Shown here in pieces: positions 16,237 through 25,521 of a stretch of 35,997 nt of DNA (its first letter is position 1; the number at the start of each line of letters is the position of its first letter). The DNA is from JAGOUU01 sp964609155. Its GTDB lineage: Bacteria; Pseudomonadota; Gammaproteobacteria; JAGOUU01. The stretch lies in the NCBI GenBank assembly GCA_964609155.1, contig CAZSRF010000025.1, positions 1 through 35,997 on the forward strand. The letters are read 5' to 3'. A model generated the notes under the pieces. It worked only from the letters and a program-made list of their open reading frames with translations. It did not search any database and was not told the DNA's origin. The position numbers and the translations under genes are program-made.

Positions 16237-18543
16237 ATGTCAACACCAGGAACAGGAAGTAGTACTCCAATTTTTCCTCCTATACAGCCACAGCCAAAAC
16301 CTAAAGGTAGCACAATGCGGCGGCCATCAAGTTTAGCTTTAATTCCTGCCAGTCATGGCGCAGCTCTGGACCATGATGGAAAACAGGGTGAGGCAGTACC
16401 AGGCGCCTCCGCTGTCCCTATAATGCCGCCAATTAGGACTAAGCATTCACCAGCAATATTGCATGTTGAGACATCGTCATCAGCTCAAACTTTGGTTATC
16501 TCTACTAAGAGCTCTGTAACTGTCACAACACCTCGACAATTAGCGGGAGAAGAAGTTGAGGGAACAGCTAAGCAACCAGTCTCTCCAATGGCTACAATTT
16601 CAGCCGTGACGCCAAGTGCTGCTACGCTTGGACCAGGGGAATTGGCGGATCAAGAAAGTGTAGATGGAACTGTGGGAGACATAAGTGCTGACGGAGGGCC
16701 GAGTACTCTTACTTCAAACACAAGTGCTATTAGGGAGCGTTGTTATGATGTAGCTATTGATAGTGTACCAACACCAAGAGCTGGTGCTGGTGTTGATGTT
16801 GATATTGAGTCTAGTAGGTATATTAAAGAGGCTAGATTATTCAGAGAAACATTAGATGCATTAGAGATTTCAACATTTGTTGTAGACACAAATAATCTGA
16901 GAATAATCTATGTCAATCCTTATGCTTGTTTAGTATTTAATCGCACTAAGTTTGCTTTAATAGGGGCACCATTAGGTATTTTAGTACCATCAGATTTTAG
17001 TGCTGCACACGATCGTATGGTGAAAAGATTTATTGAAAGGTGGCGTGAGAATAAATCAGAACCAACTGATTCTAGAATATTCGGCAGGGTTGCAAGAGCT
17101 ATTACTGCAAGCCGTAGGGATGAAGACGATAATGAAGTACTGTTTTCTGCTACTATAAAAGTTTGTGCCCCAGAGTCTTCAAAGGACATTGATGGCGTTC
17201 CAAAATTATTAATTGGCCAAGTTGTTGACACAGGTCATATTGTTCAAGTGAGACGAGCACTCTTCTCAGCATCCGTAATAGTTGAAAAATCGGTTGTTGG
17301 TATTGTAGAGGCAGATTTAGAAGGACGTATTTTAAGGGTAAATCCTGAGATAGAAAGAATTTTTGGTTATAGTCAAGAATTTTTAAAAGGACAAACTGCC
17401 ACTATCCATAAGTTTGCACCCGAGAGTTTTAGACCTGAGCATGTTAGGATTATTTCTGTATTTGCAAGAAGTTTAAAAGAAGGTAAGTATGATCCTACTG
17501 GTTCAACGGTTATCTGCAAAACAAGATTAACTAATGGTGAGGATGCTGATCATAATCTGATCCCTATATCATTACAAGTTGCTCTTGTTGATGATCCTGA
17601 GAAAGGTGGCAAATACACTTTAGTTGCACAAATTATGGATGCAAGAAGATACACTCCTGTACAAGAATTGAAGATGCATGTGGCAAAAAGTGTTTTACCG
17701 TCCAAATTGGCAAAAAAATATATAGAAGCTGGTGGAGATTTATCGAGAGTAAGTCAAGTTTGTAAAAATAGTATTGTGATTATTGTTGATGTAATTAAAT
17801 CAACAGATATTTTACGTGGCATGGCAGATGACCAAGTTGAAAAATATTTAAGAAAACTTTTTGTTGCTGCTGCACAAAAAGCATCCATGCTTGGTATTAA
17901 CGTAGTAAAATATACCGGTGATGGAGTTTTAGCAGTGGCATCAGATATACATGAGGACGATGAGCTTGCACGACGAGCTAATCGAGCAATTTATTTTGCT
18001 ATGAGTTTAATTCATTGGGCGAATGAAAATAGGTACAACATCAGGGTAGGCATGGATATAGGAGCCATTAGATCTGTAGTTTTAGAATTCGACGCTACAC
18101 AGGTTAGATTAGGGTGGGATATCATCGGGCCAGTTATTTCTGCAGCAGAAAGGATGCAACAAACTGCATTTGATGGTGTACCAGGGCCGACATCAGGCAT
18201 GTCATCTGCAATAAAAATAACTAACGAAGTACATAGAAAATTAACTAGAGGTTCTGAGTTAGCAGAATGCTTTACCGAGGTTAGCCAATCAATAACTGGC
18301 GTAAAAGGGTTTTCTGATTTATCGGAAGACTGTAAACCTGGTGCGGATATAACTAAAAAGGGATTATTTATAGCTTATAGAAATAATTCACTTAAATCGG
18401 TAGATGTGTTGACTCAACAGGCAGAGGCTTTTAGAGTTGGCATTGAGCGGCGTAAGGCAGCAGCAGCAGAGCTAGCGGCTTCTAGAGTTAAGCTGCTTGG
18501 ATCTAAAGTTAGTGATAGTGTCCTTGCTGCTCGACCAGGTTGA
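16237..18543 (+). CDS. PAS-PAS class III adenylate cyclase
   Basis: 768 residues, soluble. Residues 1-185 are low complexity, rich in Pro, Ser, Thr and Ala, with the repeated motifs PIFPPIQP and PIMPPIRT. PAS domains lie at about 200-335 and 345-470. The catalytic domain covers about 510-715: metal aspartates D518 (VDVIKST) and D562 (KYTGDG), and the K558/D628 pair typical of ATP use. In GPVISAAERM the transition-state arginine (R639) is kept, but the usual asparagine is serine (S635), so activity may be altered. The gene lies on the opposite strand between rnfA and rnfB, splitting that operon. An Ala/Lys-rich helix ends the protein. Confidence 0.85.
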   Translation: MSTPGTGSSTPIFPPIQPQPKPKGSTMRRPSSLALIPASHGAALDHDGKQGEAVPGASAVPIMPPIRTKHSPAILHVETSSSAQTLVISTKSSVTVTTPRQLAGEEVEGTAKQPVSPMATISAVTPSAATLGPGELADQESVDGTVGDISADGGPSTLTSNTSAIRERCYDVAIDSVPTPRAGAGVDVDIESSRYIKEARLFRETLDALEISTFVVDTNNLRIIYVNPYACLVFNRTKFALIGAPLGILVPSDFSAAHDRMVKRFIERWRENKSEPTDSRIFGRVARAITASRRDEDDNEVLFSATIKVCAPESSKDIDGVPKLLIGQVVDTGHIVQVRRALFSASVIVEKSVVGIVEADLEGRILRVNPEIERIFGYSQEFLKGQTATIHKFAPESFRPEHVRIISVFARSLKEGKYDPTGSTVICKTRLTNGEDADHNLIPISLQVALVDDPEKGGKYTLVAQIMDARRYTPVQELKMHVAKSVLPSKLAKKYIEAGGDLSRVSQVCKNSIVIIVDVIKSTDILRGMADDQVEKYLRKLFVAAAQKASMLGINVVKYTGDGVLAVASDIHEDDELARRANRAIYFAMSLIHWANENRYNIRVGMDIGAIRSVVLEFDATQVRLGWDIIGPVISAAERMQQTAFDGVPGPTSGMSSAIKITNEVHRKLTRGSELAECFTEVSQSITGVKGFSDLSEDCKPGADITKKGLFIAYRNNSLKSVDVLTQQAEAFRVGIERRKAAAAELAASRVKLLGSKVSDSVLAARPG

Positions 18544-18561
18544 AAACATCAGTATACAAAA

Positions 18562-19140
18562 CTAATATTTAAACCCACTAAACCCCATAAAACCCAAAGC
18601 AATAAGGCCAACAGTAATAAATGCAATACTGTTGTCTTTAAAGGGTTTGGGAATATCAGCTACTTGTAATTGTTCTCTTATTGCACTGAAAGCTATTAAG
18701 ACTAAAGCAAAGCCTGATGCCGCCCCGAGGGCGTAGGCTATGCTTTCTGACAGACTATTATTTTCTCTAATATTTTATCAAGTTATACCCAATACAGCAC
18801 AATTAGTCGTGATACGAGGTAACTACAGTCCTAGACTTCTGTGCAGTAAGGGGCTGTTAGCTTTTATGATTATTTCGCTTGCTTGTACAAGCACAGCAAT
18901 CATAAAGATAAAAGCTATAATTTCTAACCATTGTAGGTCTAAAGGGACTAGTAGGTAATAATAGATTAAGTAACTTGAAATACAGCTTATAGTCAATACA
19001 GTCCAGGTTGCAACTGCTAAACCAATAGCTGGTCTAACTTGTTTGGAAACACCAAATAGTGGGCATAATCCTAAAAACTTTACTAATACAAAATTATTAA
19101 TAAACACGCTGTTTAAAAATACTATTAGTAAGTTTTTCAT
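18562..19140 (-). pseudogene. rnfA: rnfA with three in-frame stop codons
   Basis: Conceptual translation gives a 193-codon frame, equal to the Escherichia coli length, with RnfA features throughout: NNFVLVKFLGLCPLFGVSK, ITTNCAVLG, and the C-terminal AIREQLQVADIPKPF and GFMGFSG. Codon 106 is TAG (18823-18825), codon 121 TGA (18778-18780) and codon 122 TAA (18775-18777). There is no frameshift or deletion. The last two are each one change from a TTA leucine codon, the residue expected there. A Leu to Arg change lies between them. RnfA is a core membrane subunit, so the Rnf complex should not assemble unless another copy exists. It starts 18 bp after metG. Confidence 0.9.
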
Positions 19141-19158
19141 ATTTATCAGTCACTAAGT

Positions 19159-20850
19159 TTAAGTTTGAGATTCCTGTAGTATAGCTTCTATTTTAAGTGG
19201 ATCCACTCGCTGCAATAGGGGCTCAAATTTATTTATGTGATGTCCTAGAAGTGGTTCACTTAAATTTTCCCAAATATTTGTTGATGCATTCAAGAAAAGA
19301 GCACTTTTCTCGGCCAATTTTGGTAAAACAGGAGAAAGATAACTTATTAATACATGGTATAGATTAATACCGGTACTGCAAACAATGTGAGCTAGTATTT
19401 TATTTTCTGTATTTTCTTGTTTCATTAAAGACCAAGGCTTATAGTGATCAATAAATTGGTTAGCATAATCTGCTAATGTCATAATTTCTTTTATAGCGGA
19501 GCTAAATTCAATATTTTTATAATAATTGATAATAACATCACTTTTACTTATAAAATCTCGGTAAATATTTTCGCCAAAATTACTATCTGGAGATAGCAAT
19601 GCTATATTTAAGTGGTCTGATAATTGATTATCAAAATTTTTATTAATAAATCCACTACACCTACTGGCTATATTAACTAATTTACCTACAAGATCAGAAT
19701 TAACTTTTTGTACAAAGTCAGATAAATTTAGATCTAAATCTTCCACATGGTTGCTTAATTTACTAGCGAAATAATATCTTAGATATTCGCTATCTAAATG
19801 ATTTAAGTAAGTTCGTGCTAGTATAAAAGTTCCTCTTGATTTAGACATTTTTTTACCATTGATGGTTAAGAAACCGTTTACATAAATTTGGTCTGGTTTT
19901 TTAAATCCAGCTGCAGTTAATACAGCAGGCCAAAATAAAGCATGGAAATACGTAATATCTTTACCAATAAAATGAATCAATTTTGTTGGATTGTCTTTTT
20001 TTTCTTTCCAATAAAGGTCAAAGTCTATGTGTTGTTCATTGCAGAATTTTTTAAAACTTGCCATGTAGCCTATTGGAGCATCTAGCCATACATAAAAATA
20101 TTTATCAGTAGTGTTCGGAATTTTAAAACCAAAATAGGGGGCATCTCGCGTGATGTCCCATGGTTGTAACCCTGCGGCAAACCATTCTTTTAGTTTGCTG
20201 CTAATTTCAGGTTGTAGATGGCCGCAAGCTAACCATTCTTCAAGCATGCTAGTAAAATGAGGTAAATTAAAAAAATAATGTTCTGAATTTTTTGTAATAG
20301 GAGTTGCGCCGGATAAAACAGATTTAGGGTTTTTCAGATCTACAGGATTATAGGTTGCACCACAATTTTCACAACTATCGCCATACTGATCGGCTGTTGA
20401 GCACTTAGGACATTCGCCCTTAATAAATCTATCAGGTAGAAACATGTTTTCAACCGGATCAAAAGCTTGTTCAATATTTTTAGTAATAATATGCCCATTA
20501 TCTTTTGCAATGTTATAAATCGATTCAGCCAATTCTTGATTCTCTCTACAGTGAGTAGTTCCAAAATAATCGAAATTTATCTCGAAATCACCAAAGTCCT
20601 TGACATGAGAATGGTAAAATTGCTCAATGAATTCTTCAGGGGACAAGTTATTCTTTTTAGCATTAGTCATAATAGGAGTGCCATGAGCGTCATCGCCACA
20701 AATATGATAACAAGTATGGCCAAGCATTTTTTGAACCCGAACCCAAATATCAGCTTGGACATACCCAAGTATGTGACCTAAATGAAGATGGCCATTGGCA
20801 TAAGGAAGAGCATTAGTAACAAGAAATTGGTTGGGTTTTATAGTGATCAT
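19159..20850 (-). CDS. metG: Methionyl-tRNA synthetase, short form
   Basis: 563 residues. The HIGH-type motif is HLGH (23-26), the zinc-knuckle cysteines are C147, C150, C160 and C163, and KMSKS is at 334-338. It charges tRNA-Met. The Escherichia coli enzyme is 677 residues; the missing part here corresponds to the C-terminal tRNA-binding dimerisation domain, so the enzyme is probably monomeric, as in several other bacteria. In many gammaproteobacteria metG, mrp and dcd are near one another; here mrp is absent. Confidence 0.96.
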   Translation of the reverse strand: MITIKPNQFLVTNALPYANGHLHLGHILGYVQADIWVRVQKMLGHTCYHICGDDAHGTPIMTNAKKNNLSPEEFIEQFYHSHVKDFGDFEINFDYFGTTHCRENQELAESIYNIAKDNGHIITKNIEQAFDPVENMFLPDRFIKGECPKCSTADQYGDSCENCGATYNPVDLKNPKSVLSGATPITKNSEHYFFNLPHFTSMLEEWLACGHLQPEISSKLKEWFAAGLQPWDITRDAPYFGFKIPNTTDKYFYVWLDAPIGYMASFKKFCNEQHIDFDLYWKEKKDNPTKLIHFIGKDITYFHALFWPAVLTAAGFKKPDQIYVNGFLTINGKKMSKSRGTFILARTYLNHLDSEYLRYYFASKLSNHVEDLDLNLSDFVQKVNSDLVGKLVNIASRCSGFINKNFDNQLSDHLNIALLSPDSNFGENIYRDFISKSDVIINYYKNIEFSSAIKEIMTLADYANQFIDHYKPWSLMKQENTENKILAHIVCSTGINLYHVLISYLSPVLPKLAEKSALFLNASTNIWENLSEPLLGHHINKFEPLLQRVDPLKIEAILQESQT

Positions 20851-20967
20851 AGCTGTTAAAATATATTATGGTGAAATGCTGATTAGATTTAATCGAAAAC
20901 TATATCATAGTTATTGATAGTCCAACAGGGCCTTGGCTCTGTTTAGATCTCCTTCACTTACGTGTAT

Positions 20968-21774
20968 CTAAGAGTTAGGTGTACTCACAAAAGTAGCAGC
21001 ATTAGGAGCAGTATTAGAAGCATTGAGAGAAGTTTTTACAGTTCTGTCTAACACATCTATCAGTTGCAGCCCGCCAGCAAGTAGTGCATCAGCATAGGTA
21101 AGTGGCTGTTTAACTCCTTTAAAGGTTAAATAGATATTGTTAAGAGCACCTGATTTAACTTTTGTATTGTTATTATAAATAGTTAATGTAGAATTTTGGA
21201 AAATGACAGTGCCCAAGAAAAATTTGGTTCCTTGATAGCGTAACTCAGGTACAGTAGTGCTCGCAGACTGCAAAATATTTAATGGGATATAGTCTGTGGT
21301 TGGTCTTACATTAGCAACAATATTATCAAGAATTTTATAAAGATTAACTTGTTGGTTATTTATTTCGTAATTTATATGAGCGTTTTTAATTACAAGTGTT
21401 TGTATAATAATGTATGGCAACTCTCTTGAGCCAGTAAATCCACTTTTTATAATGCCTTCTGGAGCTAATACGGCATAAGGTGCAGAAAACCCTGTAGGAT
21501 TACTTATTTTAAAGTTATATATGTTACTTCCATCTCCATAAGTACGAGTGTATATCTTTTCAATAGTAGTATTTTGGTTAGTCAGCAATTGATTGGTTGC
21601 TGTGAAGATCTTAATAGATTCGTTATTAACACGTGAACGAGAGGTTTCTATAAAAATATAAGAGAGTCCATAGACAACGATAAAAAAAATACCTATTCTT
21701 TTAAGCCATTTATATCTAGGTTGGTCATTGTCTTCAGTCTGGTTTTCTGTATTGTCTTTTGTTAGTGAAGTCAT
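20968..21774 (-). CDS. Inner-membrane-anchored AsmA-like protein
   Basis: About 268 residues from the ATG at 21774; a longer frame from 21831 would add a stretch of codons from AT-rich leader DNA. One membrane helix (about residues 26-44) is followed by a beta-rich periplasmic part. The segment IIIQTLVIKNAHINYEINNQQVNLYKIL resembles AsmA/DUF748 repeats. Such proteins are thought to take part in envelope lipid transport. It lies beside dcd, as asmA does in Escherichia coli, though much shorter and divergent here. Assignment is tentative. Confidence 0.5.
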   Translation of the reverse strand: MTSLTKDNTENQTEDNDQPRYKWLKRIGIFFIVVYGLSYIFIETSRSRVNNESIKIFTATNQLLTNQNTTIEKIYTRTYGDGSNIYNFKISNPTGFSAPYAVLAPEGIIKSGFTGSRELPYIIIQTLVIKNAHINYEINNQQVNLYKILDNIVANVRPTTDYIPLNILQSASTTVPELRYQGTKFFLGTVIFQNSTLTIYNNNTKVKSGALNNIYLTFKGVKQPLTYADALLAGGLQLIDVLDRTVKTSLNASNTAPNAATFVSTPNS

Positions 21775-21900
21775 AGAAAATATAAACGTATTAATATTAA
21801 TATTGATATTACATATATCTATATATAGCATTATACAGTCTAAAAATATAAAATATATTTTTCATAAGTAGCAAATAAGAGAGTAAATCGGTGGAATTAT

Positions 21901-22470
21901 ATGTCTATAAAGTCTGACAAGTGGATTAGAAGAATGGCTTTATCGGGAATGATTGTTCCATTTGAGGCTGTGCAAGTCCGCACAAATGCAAACAATGCAG
22001 AAAAAATTATTTCTTATGGTACATCTAGTTATGGTTATGATGTTCGGTGTGCCAATGAGTTTAAAGTGTTTACCAATATCAACTCAGCTGTTGTTGATCC
22101 AAAAAACTTCGTAGCAGCAAGCTTTGTTGATATAAAGTCAGACATATGTATAATCCCTCCTAATTCTTTTGCTCTTGCTCGTACCGTAGAATACTTTAGA
22201 ATTCCAAGGAATGTTTTAACTATATGCTTAGGGAAATCTACTTATGCAAGATGTGGTATTATTGTAAATGTAACGCCCCTAGAGCCAGAATGGGAAGGGC
22301 ATGTTACGTTAGAGTTTTCTAATACTACTCCTTTACCAGCAAAAATTTATGCTAATGAAGGTGTAGCACAAATGCTATTTTTAGAGTCAGATGAGATCTG
22401 TGAGACGTCTTATGCGGATCGTAAAGGGAAGTATCAAGGGCAGTTAGGAGTTACATTGCCGGTAGCTTAA
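21901..22470 (+). CDS. dcd: dCTP deaminase
   Basis: 189 residues, close to the usual 193. Conserved SYGYDVRCANEFKVF, LGKSTYARCGIIVNVTPLEPEWEG and TLEFSNTTPLPAKIY carry the substrate and catalytic residues. It converts dCTP to dUTP, the main route to dTMP in gammaproteobacteria. GGTGGA lies before the ATG. It is transcribed divergently from the AsmA-like gene across 69-126 bp of AT-rich DNA. Confidence 0.96.
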   Translation: MSIKSDKWIRRMALSGMIVPFEAVQVRTNANNAEKIISYGTSSYGYDVRCANEFKVFTNINSAVVDPKNFVAASFVDIKSDICIIPPNSFALARTVEYFRIPRNVLTICLGKSTYARCGIIVNVTPLEPEWEGHVTLEFSNTTPLPAKIYANEGVAQMLFLESDEICETSYADRKGKYQGQLGVTLPVA

Positions 22471-22577
22471 GGCGGTTTAAATTGTACCTCAAGTGCTCGG
22501 TTTTGCTGAGTATTATCTTACAAAATTTTCCACAGATAGCGTACAATAATATATATTGGATAACCAACTTATATAAG

Positions 22578-22613
22578 TTATAATTATAAATACAAGAAGT
22601 ATTATAATTATAA
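22578..22613. repeat. AT-rich inverted repeat upstream of the 22628 gene
   Basis: TTATAATTATAAATAC (22578-22593) and GTATTATAATTATAA (22599-22613) are inverted arms differing by one base, around a 5-bp AAGAA centre. It ends about 15 bp before the start codon at 22628, so it could be an operator, or a hairpin that covers the translation start region. No T run on the plus strand. Confidence 0.45.
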
Positions 22614-22627
22614 TAATAAGGGGTTAT

Positions 22628-22978
22628 ATGAAAACCATAGACATTAAAAAAGTAATAATAGGCTGCTTGTCGATTAGTTTTTTTTATCAGGGTGCTTATG
22701 GTATGTCGGTTAAACAGGTTGAAAAACAAGACGCCATTGAGAATCAGCAGCAAGCAATAGATTTCCCTGTTCCAGAAAACTGGCCAGCTGGACAGGGGGA
22801 AAATGCTGTTTGGGTAGAACCACGCCAGCGCATCGATGTAGTTGGGTTAGATAATATTGAATTAGATGGCCCAAAATATAAAATGCATTTAGATGTCAAC
22901 CAACCGGAAGTAAAATTTACCTCACCAGATCGAATTGAAAAAAGTGTTGGACAAATAGAGTTGCTGAGTTGGGACTAG
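22628..22978 (+). CDS. Small secreted protein of unknown function
   Basis: 116 residues, family not recognised. A signal-like N terminus (residues 1-25, hydrophobic about 10-20, then GAYGMS) is followed by a soluble part rich in Val, Glu and Pro, with VDVNQPEVKF-like beta segments. No cysteines remain after the signal, and there is no lipobox. AAGGGG lies seven bases before the ATG, a good ribosome binding site. The gene is convergent with the next one and separated from it by only 4 bp. Confidence 0.6.
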   Translation: MKTIDIKKVIIGCLSISFFYQGAYGMSVKQVEKQDAIENQQQAIDFPVPENWPAGQGENAVWVEPRQRIDVVGLDNIELDGPKYKMHLDVNQPEVKFTSPDRIEKSVGQIELLSWD

Positions 22979-22982
22979 GTAA

Positions 22983-23597
22983 TTATAACATTGCAGGGCC
23001 ATGGATATCGGCATGGATGTTATCATCTCTATCTTCTCTTAAATTTCTGCTTTCCAGTGATGAAGCAATCGCCGGTGTAGCTGGTTTATCGTAAGCAGCG
23101 CGGTAACGGCAATGAACTATACTTATTACACCAGCTGTGCTTGCTCTGGTAAAACAATGTATAAGCAACCCAGCTGTAAAAAAAATCATAAAGCTTACGC
23201 TTAATCCTACTATTAACCAATCCAACCATCTCAAAGGAATAGAACGTATAAATGGTGGTGCTTCTGGTAGATAATGTGCTAATAGGCCGGATACTAACCT
23301 CTGGCAGCCCATTGTGTTATTCGTATCGCTACATAACACTTCTGCTATAGCTTGAATATTCGCGCTAGTATCAGCAGCAGTGAGCTCATTGGCCACGAAT
23401 GTCTTAATTAAATTGCCAATAGGTTTATATAGAACATAATATATTATTAAGCTGCCTATCCCTGCAGCTATTATATAATCAAATAAGATTTTTAACAGGG
23501 GATAAAACTTTACACAACATGATGGCGGGGCTGCAACAAGAGGCTGTGCGGAGGAGGGTATAAGCGGAAGTTCATCTTCCTTTTCTTGTTGAATCAT
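22983..23597 (-). CDS. Two-helix membrane protein of unknown function
   Basis: About 204 residues from the ATG at 23597, which has AGGGA seven bases upstream; the frame extends 11 codons further without such a site. Hydrophobic helices lie at about residues 38-60 and 124-147, with a loop containing two cysteines (VLCSDTNNTMGCQRL) likely facing the periplasm. The N- and C-terminal tails are polar. Not recognised as any family. G+C is visibly higher than in neighbouring housekeeping genes, suggesting a recent arrival. Confidence 0.5.
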   Translation of the reverse strand: MIQQEKEDELPLIPSSAQPLVAAPPSCCVKFYPLLKILFDYIIAAGIGSLIIYYVLYKPIGNLIKTFVANELTAADTSANIQAIAEVLCSDTNNTMGCQRLVSGLLAHYLPEAPPFIRSIPLRWLDWLIVGLSVSFMIFFTAGLLIHCFTRASTAGVISIVHCRYRAAYDKPATPAIASSLESRNLREDRDDNIHADIHGPAML

Positions 23598-23718
23598 ACT
23601 TGTCCCTGTAATAAATAATGGTATTATCAACTGGAATAGTTAAACTTGCAATGACTTAATGTTGCAGTGCTCAACTAGATTATAATTTGATTGAGTTTTC
23701 GAAGTTAAGTAAATATTG

Positions 23719-23724
23719 TATAAT
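23719..23724 (+). promoter_or_regulatory. Possible -10 box of the DUF2066-pgsA-hda operon
   Basis: A perfect TATAAT lies 45 bp before the start codon at 23769. The best -35 match at 17-bp spacing is the poor TTTTCG (23696-23701); TTGAGT at 23691 is 22 bp away. The -10 is plausible, the -35 unsure. Confidence 0.35.
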
Positions 23725-23768
23725 AGTCCATCTGCAAAGACGGTGAAGTTAATCTATAAGAGATTGAT

Positions 23769-24956
23769 ATGCAAAAGTTGAGAACGAATCGATGTTATAT
23801 ATGCTTATATGTATTATTAATCATTTCTATGCTTTTTCGTATAGATGCTTTTGCTAACACATCTAATGACCTTTATGTTGCCACTATTACCCTTGACAAA
23901 AACACTGCTCCTAATAGTACTTTTGTTTTGCAGCAGGGGTTATTACAAGTATTGTCAAAAGTCAGCGGAAGATTACAGGGTGATATTTCTAGTATTTCTG
24001 CTATTAATCAAGCATTGCAAAAACCAGAAAATTACTTGGCTAAATATACGGTACAACTATCTGAGATTAACCCTAATATAGAAACGCATAGCTTGCAGCC
24101 TATGCAACGAGTTGCTGTGCTAAGCTTTATTTCTAGGCGAGTTGATAACTTGGTAAAAATTTCTAATTTGGGGTTAGTAGATAAAAAATCAGTGACCGTC
24201 GTTTTGTGGCTTTGGACAGAGGGGCCACAAGGGCGTGGTATTCTGACAGAGGCAAGTATGAGTCAGATCGAAAAGGGATATCGTCAATTAATTAATAAAA
24301 TAGCAATAGACTCAGGTTTAAAAATTCTTTACCCTTTGCAAGATCTGGAGGAACAAATTTTAACTTCAGGGGCTTTAACAGATACAACTATAGAGATAGA
24401 TAAACTTATTAAAGCTTCTAAACGTTATGGCGCTGAAGTTATGCTTGTTGGTTTTATTCCTAAAGATGCATTATTTAGTAAATGGGCATTGCTCAATAAA
24501 AACCTTAATAGTAGTAATTATTCTCTTAAAGCTACTGATGCAACAGATGCAATTACTCAAGCGTTTATTTGGTTAAATAAAAATTTAAATAATGAACGTA
24601 CATTTTCTCAAGTTCGACTCAGCGAGAATAATCAGTCTAATCAGGTTAATCAGACTAGCCTGGGAATAAAAGAAAATGTACTACTTAGAATCGATAGTAT
24701 TGAGACACTGGAAAAATACAATAAAATCAATGAGTATTTGAAAAATATATCTTTAATTGAAGATGTGAGGGTAAATAGAATAGGTCAAGATTGGATAGAG
24801 TTGAGTGTCTCGACAAAACAAGGTAAAGATGCTTTGATAAGCTTTTTAAATAAAGATAATAAATTAGTTAAACAAAACGTGAGTGATACTAGTAGTATGC
24901 TAGCTGGTAATCAAACAGATCAGTCGCTGAGTTATGGGTGGTTGAATGAGTTATAA
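23769..24956 (+). CDS. DUF2066 domain periplasmic protein
   Basis: 395 residues with an N-terminal signal or anchor (about 8-28) and the DUF2066 region (about 30-240), which includes FVLQQGLLQVLSKVSGR. The C-terminal part, about 300-365, is a repeat-like alpha-beta fold. The function of the family is unknown. Its conserved neighbour is hda, as here, and the downstream lipid-head-group enzyme overlaps it by 11 bp. AAGAGA lies eight bases before the ATG. Confidence 0.82.
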   Translation: MQKLRTNRCYICLYVLLIISMLFRIDAFANTSNDLYVATITLDKNTAPNSTFVLQQGLLQVLSKVSGRLQGDISSISAINQALQKPENYLAKYTVQLSEINPNIETHSLQPMQRVAVLSFISRRVDNLVKISNLGLVDKKSVTVVLWLWTEGPQGRGILTEASMSQIEKGYRQLINKIAIDSGLKILYPLQDLEEQILTSGALTDTTIEIDKLIKASKRYGAEVMLVGFIPKDALFSKWALLNKNLNSSNYSLKATDATDAITQAFIWLNKNLNNERTFSQVRLSENNQSNQVNQTSLGIKENVLLRIDSIETLEKYNKINEYLKNISLIEDVRVNRIGQDWIELSVSTKQGKDALISFLNKDNKLVKQNVSDTSSMLAGNQTDQSLSYGWLNEL

Positions 24957-25521
24957 AATGATACCTAATTTATTGACTTTTTTGCGAATATTATTAGTGC
25001 TTCCTTGTGCTTACGCTTTTTATTTAGGCTATTATCAGTTAGCTATTGGTACATTTATTTTAGCGTCTATTACTGATGGTATCGATGGTTTTTTAGCGCG
25101 TAAATTGGCATGTCAAACACAATTGGGAGCTATCTTAGATCCGCTAGCAGATAAATTTTTAATTGTAATACTATTTTTTGTTTTTACTATACAAAATTTT
25201 ATTCCATTATGGTTTGCAAGTGTTATTATTATTCGAGAGTTTATTTTATTGGGCGGTGCTTTATTTTATCGGTTAAAGTTTGGCCCTGTAGTCTTTATCC
25301 CCACGTTGCTAAGTAAAATTAATACATGTTTATTACTGTTGCTGTTACTCGTTACATTGGTTCAGGCTATGCTGGGTAAACATAGTAGCAATTTCAGAGA
25401 ATATCTCATAACAGCAAGTTTAATCACAAGTATTTCTAGCTGTGTGATTTACATTTGGCAATGGAGTGTTAGAGTTAAAAAATCATGGAAGCTTTTTTTG
25501 AATAAAAACCTAGGTGCTTAG
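24946..25521 (+). CDS. CDP-alcohol phosphatidyltransferase, PgsA-like
   Basis: 191 residues with about five to six membrane helices. The diagnostic motif of the family is complete: D44, D47-G48, A51-R52, G61, D65 and D69. It probably makes phosphatidylglycerophosphate or a related lipid from CDP-diacylglycerol; I cannot exclude another acceptor, and a second pgsA may exist elsewhere. It overlaps the DUF2066 gene by 11 bp and shares one base with the hda start, so the three are translationally coupled. Confidence 0.88.
   Translation: MSYKMIPNLLTFLRILLVLPCAYAFYLGYYQLAIGTFILASITDGIDGFLARKLACQTQLGAILDPLADKFLIVILFFVFTIQNFIPLWFASVIIIREFILLGGALFYRLKFGPVVFIPTLLSKINTCLLLLLLLVTLVQAMLGKHSSNFREYLITASLITSISSCVIYIWQWSVRVKKSWKLFLNKNLGA

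Noticed and set aside
18740..18958. Plus-strand frame of 72 codons opposite rnfA
   Set aside because: It is antisense to the rnfA pseudogene, whose frame is recognisable along its whole length.
21775..21831. 19-codon N-terminal extension of the AsmA-like protein
   Set aside because: The extension reads through AT-rich leader DNA with repeated Asn-Ile codons and leaves almost no spacer to dcd; the ATG at 21774 gives a normal anchor.
22489..22520. Hairpin after dcd (CTCGG/CTGAG) as a terminator
   Set aside because: The stem is only five pairs with one G-T pair and no T run follows.
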